Of a stretch of DNA of 64,000 nucleotides, positions 57,342 through 64,000 are shown piece by piece. The position numbers were made by a program, and so were the translations under genes. The notes beneath the pieces are model-generated. The model worked only from the letters and a program-made list of their open reading frames with translations. It searched no databases and was not told the DNA's origin. Positions within the stretch are counted from its first letter, which is position 1, and each line of letters begins with the position of its first letter. The DNA is from Narthecium ossifragum. Taxonomy: Eukaryota; Streptophyta; Magnoliopsida; Dioscoreales; Nartheciaceae. The DNA is taken from positions 4,605,115-4,669,114 of the forward strand of contig OY986972.1 of the NCBI GenBank assembly GCA_963920575.1, written 5' to 3'.

Positions 57342-57602
57342 TTTCTCAATAGTGATATTGAGATGTGAATAACTATTGAGATGTGAATAACACTAGATTA
57401 AAGGTCATAGTCAAAGTTTGACGTAATGGTATTTAGGTATAAAAAAAAAGACATTTGTAAGGTGTAGGCACAATTTTAAACTTTAGAGTGGTATTAAGAT
57501 AGATAGCACTATTTGAAAGGATATATGGACAAAAAGTCCCCAACTAAAAGCATAGTGCATGCATGAGTTTACGCTCATTCCTGAATTTATATATACTACT
57601 TG

Positions 57603-57880
57603 CAGAAATGATTTGTGCATATGCTTATCGGTAGTAGGCTACCGATAGGTATGTATCGGTAGTGGGATACCGATAGGCATGTACAACCTATCGGTAGCCC
57701 ACTACTGATAGGCATGTATATGAATCAGCAACGAATCTATCGGTAGTGAGGTTCCGATAAGTTGTACATGCCTATCGGAAGACCACTACCGATAGGCATG
57801 TATATGAATCGATAGCTATGCTATTGACTCAATAATGTGAAGTGCACATGCCATGTGGCATGTGCACCAATCAGCATTTA
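57603..57880. mobile_element. CGGTA-family miniature element (F)
   Basis: Same layout as element E: left arm ATGATTTGTGCATATGC, core with CTATCGGTAGCCCACTAC and complement, right arm GCATGTGGCATGTGCACCAATCAG-like. It lies 260 bp from element E in the same orientation. No exact target duplication recognised. Confidence 0.75.
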
Positions 57881-58619
57881 ATCAAATAAGGAAGTTTTCT
57901 TAATGGGATAAACTATTGTTATTTGTTTGTAGAGGAAGCAAGAGCTTAACAGAAGTAAAAATAACAAGAGAATGACATGTGATAAAGCTAAAATGAGCAG
58001 CATTTTTCCCGTAAAAGTGAGATGCAATATTTCATTGTTATTCCAGCTTGCTGGGTGCAGCTTTAACCGATCTTCTTATATATCTTTGTTGACGAGGAAA
58101 TTATATCATTGTCCGATAATAGTCAAATTAGTCAAAATGTCAAAATACGTGATAATATTCAACTCTTTCAAACACTTAGTTCGAACAGAGGTGTTGAAGT
58201 CGCAGAAAAGTGGATGAGAAATAAATATAGTGGAAAATGGAAGATGGAAAGTGGTGACAAAATGAATGATAAAAAGTCATGGAAAATGAGAATAATGGGT
58301 GATGAACTATGCTAGAACTACTCCTATGAGTAATAGAACTAATTATATGAGTGATAGAACTACTCCTATGAGTGATAGAACTATATTATAACTACTCCTA
58401 TGAATAGAATTATGGTAGCACTCCTCTTATGAATGAAAGACTTCATTGCAGGAATTTAAAGGAAAGAAAAAAGCTTCATTAAGATAAATAAAGCTACATT
58501 GATAATAAATATAAAATGTTACATTGGAAATAAAGATAAAAAGCTGGTTTGCTCTTGATTTTGGAAGAGAGTATTCTTCTTCATCTTCCTGTCTTTTATA
58601 GTTTCTTACGTAATCACTT

Positions 58620-58775
58620 TGGAACCGTTTGAACGGCTCTGGAACTATCTTGGAACCGTTTGAACTGCTCTGTAACTATCTTAGAACTGCTCTGAAACCA
58701 TCTTAGAACTGCTCTGAATTGCTCTGGAACTGTCTTGGAACTGCTCTGGAACTGTCAGAATTGAATCTGAAACCG
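58620..58775. repeat. Short tandem repeat GAACTGCTCTGGAACT
   Basis: About nine diverged units of a roughly 15-17-bp motif (TTGGAACTGCTCTGGAACTG and variants). No coding meaning. Confidence 0.75.
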
Positions 58776-59447
58776 TCAGAACTGCATAACTGGGCGACAT
58801 CTTAGGTTATTTACGAAACTGACATCAGATAAAGCGTCTTGTCTTCCATTGCAATTTGGCTGATGATAACCTTCGAATTTGGAAAACCTCTAAACATAAA
58901 AGTTGTAGTTCTTCGAATTCCCTTTTCATCGGTTCAAAAACCAACTCATATGGATATCGTATGAGAAAGTTATAACCCGAATTGTCAGACCACATCTACG
59001 ACGGTTATTAAAATAATTGACCAAAATAGGGCCGATTGGAATTTCGTCGATGAAATCGGCCATTCTTTGGACGATGAAATCGGCCATTATTTGGACGATG
59101 ATATTTGGAAATTCTGTCATTATTTACTTTTTGCCATTTAATATTTTGGCTACTAGTTTGACACTCTAAACGATGGAATCTGAAAATCTCGTTAACATGA
59201 AAGTTGTAGATCTCTTTGTCCTCTTTCCTATGGTTTAAGAATCGGCCAATTGGATATTTCATGTAAAAGTTATGGTCAAAATATTTCAGCTATGTCAAAG
59301 CTAAAGATGAAGACCATCTACTGGCAATATTACAAAATTGCCATTGATCTTCTCAATCGCTCAAATGACTTTAAGATATTGTCATATTTATGGCTAACAT
59401 TTTGCCCCCTACTTTATGAAAATAGAAATTTTTGTAAATACCTTACT

Positions 59448-59660
59448 GTTGGCCAATTGGGCGATTTTGTTGATTATGTCAGCCAATCAGACAATTTTAT
59501 TAGCCAATTGGACGATTTTGTTGGCCAATTTGGCTATTCTATTGGCCAATTGGACGATTTTATTGGCCAATAGGGCGATTCTGTTGACCAATTTGACTAT
59601 TTTGTTGGTCAATTGGGTTATTCTGATGACCAATTGGACAATTTTGTTGACCAATTTTGC
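59448..59660. repeat. Short tandem repeat around GCCAATTGG
   Basis: About ten units of 18-21 bp with the palindrome CCAATTGG and GACGATTTTGTT. The open frames on the plus strand here (59250-59667) follow the repeat and are not gene-like. Confidence 0.8.
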
Positions 59661-60686
59661 TTTTTAACAAGTGTTGATTGTTCTTATCATTTGATCGGCC
59701 ATATATATTTGCTAGTTAGTTGACCAAAGTATATTGCCATTTATAGTAGTTGGTTTATCAGACTATGCACGTCATGCCAATAAATGCATGTCAGGCCGAT
59801 TCTGTTGGTGTCGGCCATGCACATATACATCAAGAAACAGTGTTTGTTGATCGCCTTTTTTTTCTTTCTTTTTTATTTGTTGATCATTGATGATCACCAC
59901 GTTCACATCGTTGATTATTATTGATCATCTTCTTCTTTTTTCTTTTTCTTTTTTTATTGCTCAAAGCTTCAACACAGTGTCCCATCGGACGTGCCAAAAA
60001 ATGTTGACAAGGAAATCTTATCGTTGATCGGCAAAAGTCAAACTAGTCAAATTGTTAAAAAAAAAAATAGGGACGTGCTAAGATTCAACTTCTTCGAACG
60101 AAGCAGAGGTGTTGAAGCTTAAAAGATGAAAAGTGTCGAAAATGAGTGATAAGATAAGAAGTGGATTCAAATTCAATTCGAAAATGGGTTATATTTATGG
60201 CTAACAATCTTTGATCTGAAATCCAAATAGTTCGAGTGATCTCCTTTGATTTAGTATGTTTTCCCCAGTTTCTGGCTGACGAGCTCAAGGAAGTATAGCT
60301 CAATGAGATCATCATAAAAGAGATGATAGTTTTTCTCTGCAATTAGCAATTAACTTGAGTTCCAGAAATCTGGGCTAGCTAGCGCTTAAAGTTAATGGAT
60401 ATTAGATTCCTCTTAATTTGTGCTCCTCGTATTATTTTCCTACTTGAGGTCATATCAATCTTGGTGAATCAGTCCCTTTAATGGACTCCAGTTGATTAGC
60501 TAAAATTAATGAACTGGAATAGTATTGTCAAAATAGCCTTAATTACTCATAAAACTTGAGCCGGCCTTTGAATTATGTTCATATTTAGTTTAGGGCATTT
60601 CAATGTTACGTCAATAATCCTCTAAATATGGGAAGAAATTAACTGAGAATAAGCTCTTCTTCTGCAGTCATTCCTCTTAGAAACAT

Positions 60687-60753
60687 TTTATCACACCATC
60701 TTGAACAAAATCTACTAATGCTAAATAGATTTTGGATTTATCACACCATCTTG
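60687..60753 (+). repeat. 17-bp direct repeat at the LINE 5' junction
   Basis: TTTATCACACCATCTTG occurs at 60687-60703, in flanking DNA, and at 60737-60753, across the LINE 5' end. Only 50 bp apart. The second copy lies mostly inside the inserted sequence. Confidence 0.9.
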
Positions 60754-62193
60754 GCAAAGTATCAAATTGGCGGGGGAATGCCACGGATTTGTCGCAGGGC
60801 CTCGGCCTCAGGGTTGTGGAGGTCCACCTGCAATGCGGCTGAGATGCTTGGAAGGGGAGTTAGATGGGAGCCTGGGCCAGGGTGTAGGGCTGGAATGGTA
60901 CAAGACTGGTGGTTTGGAGACGGGCCATTAATCCTCTCACCATGCATGATGGCTGCGGAGGACTGCTTGTTACATATGAGGGTTGGGGATTTTATTGATG
61001 ATGGTGGTTCATGGAACAAGGAGAGGCTAGTGGAGTTCTTTCACCCGGAGTTGGTTCAATGCATCACGGATGTCCCGCTGGTATCGCGGGAAGAAGCCGG
61101 GAGGGCGAGATGGACAGGGAGCTCTGCCAGGGTGGTTACCACCGCGTCATGTTATCAAATGCTTGAGCAGCAGGGTGGGTTCCTATGTGCATAAGATCAA
61201 GCTGTATTGTGGCGAAGCGTATGCAGAGCTCCGGCCGGGCCGCGAGTGCGCATGCTCCTGTGGAAATTAATCCACCAGAAAGTCCCTACTAAATTGGTTC
61301 TTTGGAGTCTATGTCTATGCTCGGAGCGGGTGTGCCCAAGATGCCAACATGAGGATGAGACGGCGGAGCATGTGCTTTTCGGGTGCAACTTTGCCGCGCA
61401 GGTCTGGGAAGGGGTGCTGGGGGAGAGGGAATGTATAGGGAGCATCTCTACTGCTCTTGAGGAATTGCAAAGGCCTTCTAAAACAGAGGAAAGGGTAAGG
61501 CGTAAGTCATTGATCGCCTACACGATGTGGGGCCTGTGGAAGGAGAGGTGCCGGTACGTGATGGAGGAATACAACTCTGAATCCAGGGACTTGGTTAGAT
61601 CAATCACTTGGCAGGCTAAGGAATTCTTGTTGGTGGATAAGGAGAAGAGGAGGGGGTTTCAAAGAGTGGAATGGGATGGGCTACTACTTCAGACAGATGC
61701 AGCTGTTAACATGGAAAGGGGGATGGCCGGTGTGGGCATTGTATGCGTCGATGACGAAGATGTGATGCTATGGTCAGAGAGTGGGTCTCGGGTGGTCTCA
61801 TCGGTTCTGATGGGGGAGCTACTAGCGGTGCAGCTAGCCTTACGGGAGGCACAGAAGAGAGGGGTCAGACGGGTCCTAGTGGAAACAGATTCTCTATTTG
61901 CGGCAAATATGATAGAGGGCCGAGTGCCTCTAGTTCGCGACTGTGATCGAGTAGTGAAGGAGATATGGTGGGAGAGACGGAATTTCTCGGAATTCATGGT
62001 CCAATATATCCCTAGAGAGGAGAACACTCGGGCGGATTGGATGGCCAAGATGGCGTTACAGCTAACTAATGACTTTGTTAGGGATGAGGGGACTAGGGGG
62101 TTTGTCCCTAGTATATCTCGTGGTATGTAAGCTCCAGTGGAGAACCTAGCCTTTTGGCTTAATTGTTCAAAAAAAAAAATAGATTTTGGATTT
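60723..62193 (+). mobile_element. 5'-truncated LINE with 17-bp target duplication
   Basis: The insert is about 60740-62176, flanked by AAATAGATTTTGGATTT at 60723-60739 and 62177-62193 (the A run makes the left edge slightly ambiguous). It encodes the end of ORF2: the post-RT region with QDWWFGDGPL and WNKERLVEFF, a frameshift near 61195, zf-RVT (CPRCQHEDETAEHVLFGC), then RNase H with QTDAAV, GELLAVQLAL, VETDS and RADWMAK to the stop at 62130. It ends in TTCAAAAAAAAAA. Same family as the copy at 7840-8765. A 14-bp piece at its start repeats flanking DNA. Confidence 0.9.
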
Positions 62194-62557
62194 TGGTTGC
62201 AGCTAAAATGTAATTACCAGTGCTTTACTGCTGCTTTTGAACCCAAAATAAAAATATTTCACAAGCTTAGACCAAATGTCAATATATACGTCACCACATG
62301 TGAATACCCAAGATATTGGAGGAGGATATAAAGATGACTTCCCTGTATCATGGTGAACAATTAAAACAGGATAACTTTGATGGTAAACTTGAGATCAGTG
62401 GAATAGAAAATTACATTACTGCGATTCAATGTTTTCGTTAATAAGCCAGAGAAATTAAGCAATGTTCTATAGGTTGTCTTAACAATAATTAATTAAGTTG
62501 CAGACATCCACCAGAATTTATTCCATATATCGTACGATTCGATGCTATATAGTTCTT
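62194..62557 (-). other. 3' flank of the small minus-strand gene
   Basis: AT-rich. Presumably includes the 3' UTR of the gene at 62558-62902. No other feature. Confidence 0.5.
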
Positions 62558-62902
62558 TTAATCCTGTTTCGGAGCAGCAGCGCCGGAGGACTTGTCGCGG
62601 GTGGCGTCCGCCGGGAACTCATGGACGATCTCCACCCGCCACTTCTCGTCCTGCTGCTGCCCTTGATCCCCGGCCGGTGACCGGTAGTCCACCGTCTCCG
62701 CCACCGTCGTCTGCTTCGGCCCTCTTCCATTCCTCGCCGGACTCACATGCGTGGTTGTATGAGTGCTCTCTGTGGTGCCGGTGCCCTACAAATAACCATG
62801 GCATGATTAGCTAGCAAGCAGCTAAATATATATAGAAACCAAAGAATATATAAGACCATATATAGATAGCATTCAGTGCTTGCAAACCTTTGTGGTAGAC
62901 AT
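62558..62902 (-). CDS. Small hydrophilic protein, two exons
   Basis: Minus-strand exon 1 is 62902-62888 (MSTTK) and exon 2 is 62785-62558, with GT-AG borders and matching phase, giving 80 residues. Exon 2 starts with a Thr/His-rich stretch (GTGTTESTHTTTHVSP), then TVAETVDYRSPAGDQ, DEKWRVEIVHEFPADATRD and a Lys/Ala tail. It is hydrophilic, without signal peptide or Cys. GC content is far above the surroundings. I do not recognise the family; small, disordered, LEA-like stress or seed proteins are the nearest in character. A TATA-like CATATATTTG (minus) and ACGTGTC lie upstream, consistent with a real gene. Confidence 0.7.
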
Positions 62903-62956
62903 CTTCACAAGTTCAGAGAGATAGAGAGACAGAGAGATGCTTGAGAGGGTTGTGTG

Positions 62957-62998
62957 CAAATATATGTAGGTGGAGGAGGGTGAGGGGGATTGACACGT
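62957..62998 (-). promoter_or_regulatory. TATA-like and ABRE-like sites upstream of the small gene
   Basis: On the minus strand ACGTGTC lies at 62998-62992 and CTACATATATTTG at about 62970-62957, so order and spacing fit a promoter, with the ATG 55-95 bp further on. ACGTGTC is the core of ABA-responsive elements. Regulation by ABA is an inference. Confidence 0.45.
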
Positions 62999-63299
62999 TA
63001 GAGATGTGTCGGCAGCTTCTCAATGGAGATCGCTGGCCTAACTATTAAGAGACTAACACGTAGCATATATGGGCTAGTAGTGATGACTCCCTCTTTCTGG
63101 AATGATTCTGGAATGATCCATAATGCATGCATGTTCATAATAGATAGATATAGAGGTGGGATCAAAATTAAAGAAGTAACAATAAAAAAATATGTAGAGA
63201 TATTTAGATATGATAAGGATGTGCCATGCCTATTAATGTTTTTTTTTTTCAAAATTTTACAAATAGCTGCTAGCTGCGTTGCATCAAGATTGCAGTAAA

Positions 63300-63562
63300 T
63301 ATAAATAATGGTTGTGATTTGTGTATATAGGCTCGAATCGGTAGTGAGATACTGATTGATTGATCTAGTCCATATGTAGAATAATACTGATGGACTAGAT
63401 CAACCGATCGGTATATACCAACCGATTGAATGTGCTAATGATCGAATCGGTAGGTATATACCGATCAATTGAAATCAACCAATCGATATATCACTATCAA
63501 TTTGAGAACATGTGTAATATACATGTCACGTGCCCATGTACACAAATATTGTATAAATAATG
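63300..63562. mobile_element. CGGTA-family miniature element (G), 11-bp direct flanks
   Basis: The element 63311-63551 (241 bp) has arms GTTGTGATTTGTGTATAT and CATGTACACAAATATTG. The core has AATCGGTAG, ACCGATCGGTATATACC and related half-sites. It is flanked by TATAAATAATG at 63300-63310 and 63552-63562 (9-bp duplication plus two chance bases, or 11 bp). Confidence 0.8.
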
Positions 63563-64000
63563 TAGTGACATCTCTAATATTTTCTTCTTCTTTTTTTGCA
63601 CTATTTTATAACTAATTGATTCGTATCATTGTTTGAAAATCTAAAGCCAGATTTCAGAAAAAAAATTATTATTATCAAATTGCAACTTGAATGATGCGGC
63701 TCTCGTGGGTGCATGCTTTGTCAAGTATGTAGGGTAGCTTAACAAGTGTCCGTCCAAATTGAAGGCATCTCCAAAAGGCCCATTAGCGGCCTATTTGCTC
63801 GAAAAAATCAAAACATTTGGGCTCGCATTGCTTCTCGACTTGGCATGACTACCGATCCGCTTCCTTCTGGTCAATGGTCAATGTAGTGGTAGTGTCAATG
63901 AGAATATTATAGATCTTTCAATCAGTGAGATAAATAAATTTCAACAAATTAAATTATAAAGGACATTCTAGTTTTCTAAAACAAACACCATTCTGTTTGA
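63563..64000. other. Intergenic to window end
   Basis: AT-rich. I see no gene or repeat that I can support. Confidence 0.5.

Larger units (their letters stand above)
57881..60690. mobile_element. LTR-retrotransposon debris with 130-bp direct repeats
   Basis: TGTTGACGAGGAAATTATAT at 58089 and TGTTGACAAGGAAATCTTAT at 60003 start two diverged segments of about 130 bp that both run through AGTCAAA-TAGTCAAA and GCAGAGGTGTTGAAG. The sequence before the second is CGGACGTGCCAAAAAA. This is consistent with two LTR starts of one family, but no retroviral-type coding lies between. The interval has GGAACTGCTCTGGAACT repeats (58620-58770) and GGCCAATTGGACGATTTT repeats (59448-59660). Confidence 0.5.

Noticed and set aside
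59250..59667. Asn/Leu repeat frames
   Set aside because: Follow the CCAATTGG short tandem repeat and have no domain.
1..64000. tRNA, rRNA or known small-RNA genes
   Set aside because: I looked for cloverleaf-type segments with internal promoter boxes and rRNA-like blocks and saw none I could support by eye.

Overview
The window reads as nuclear DNA of a flowering plant, most likely a non-grass monocot. Introns are spliceosomal, retrotransposons are dense, and the plant-specific families present include an intronless coiled-coil NLR, a type I MADS gene, an NHD1-type antiporter, FAR1 and plant-mobile-domain proteins. Several coding exons are very GC-rich (MADS gene, small gene near 62.6 kb), which fits a monocot, but the species cannot be fixed from sequence alone. 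A 200-base N run at 53659-53858 marks an assembly gap.

1-15.7 kb is mostly decayed transposons. An Athila-type Ty3/gypsy remnant runs from base 1 to about 7.2 kb, with a 2.2-kb solo LTR inside its gag. It is followed by a 5'-truncated LINE and a broken HBS1-like gene whose zinc-finger exon and following intron each carry a solo LTR. A reverse-strand LINE ORF1, itself split by an LTR-type insert, cuts the HBS1 gene off. 15.8-19.6 kb holds a FAR1-domain gene that stops right after the domain, next to a repeat-rich insert.

19.6-32.7 kb is the most unusual part. It combines three in-frame exons matching the C-terminus of NSE4 (SMC5/6 kleisin), a five-exon plant mobile domain gene, a nine-exon Ulp1/SENP-like protease gene on the other strand, and a GRF zinc-finger/membrane-anchor gene. 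These sit among arrays of short CGGTA/TACCG inverted repeats and a 122-bp inverted repeat pair 5.1 kb apart, and the region ends in a 76-bp tandem array. It looks like a Mutator-related gene-carrying element (inference). A family of seven small elements elsewhere in the window is built from the same CGGTA units.

33-40 kb carries an apparently intact CC-NB-LRR gene and, downstream, a second copy of its leader and 3' region with almost all the coding sequence missing. 42 kb has an intronless type I MADS gene. 44.0-53.3 kb has the 3' exons of an NHD1 sodium/proton antiporter on the minus strand; the 5' exons are not seen. 55-62 kb is LINE and LTR debris, including a LINE copy with a clear 17-bp target duplication. 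At 62.6-62.9 kb lies a small two-exon gene with an ABRE-like site just upstream. The genes show no operon-like relation; common themes are nested insertion, gene capture and decay.
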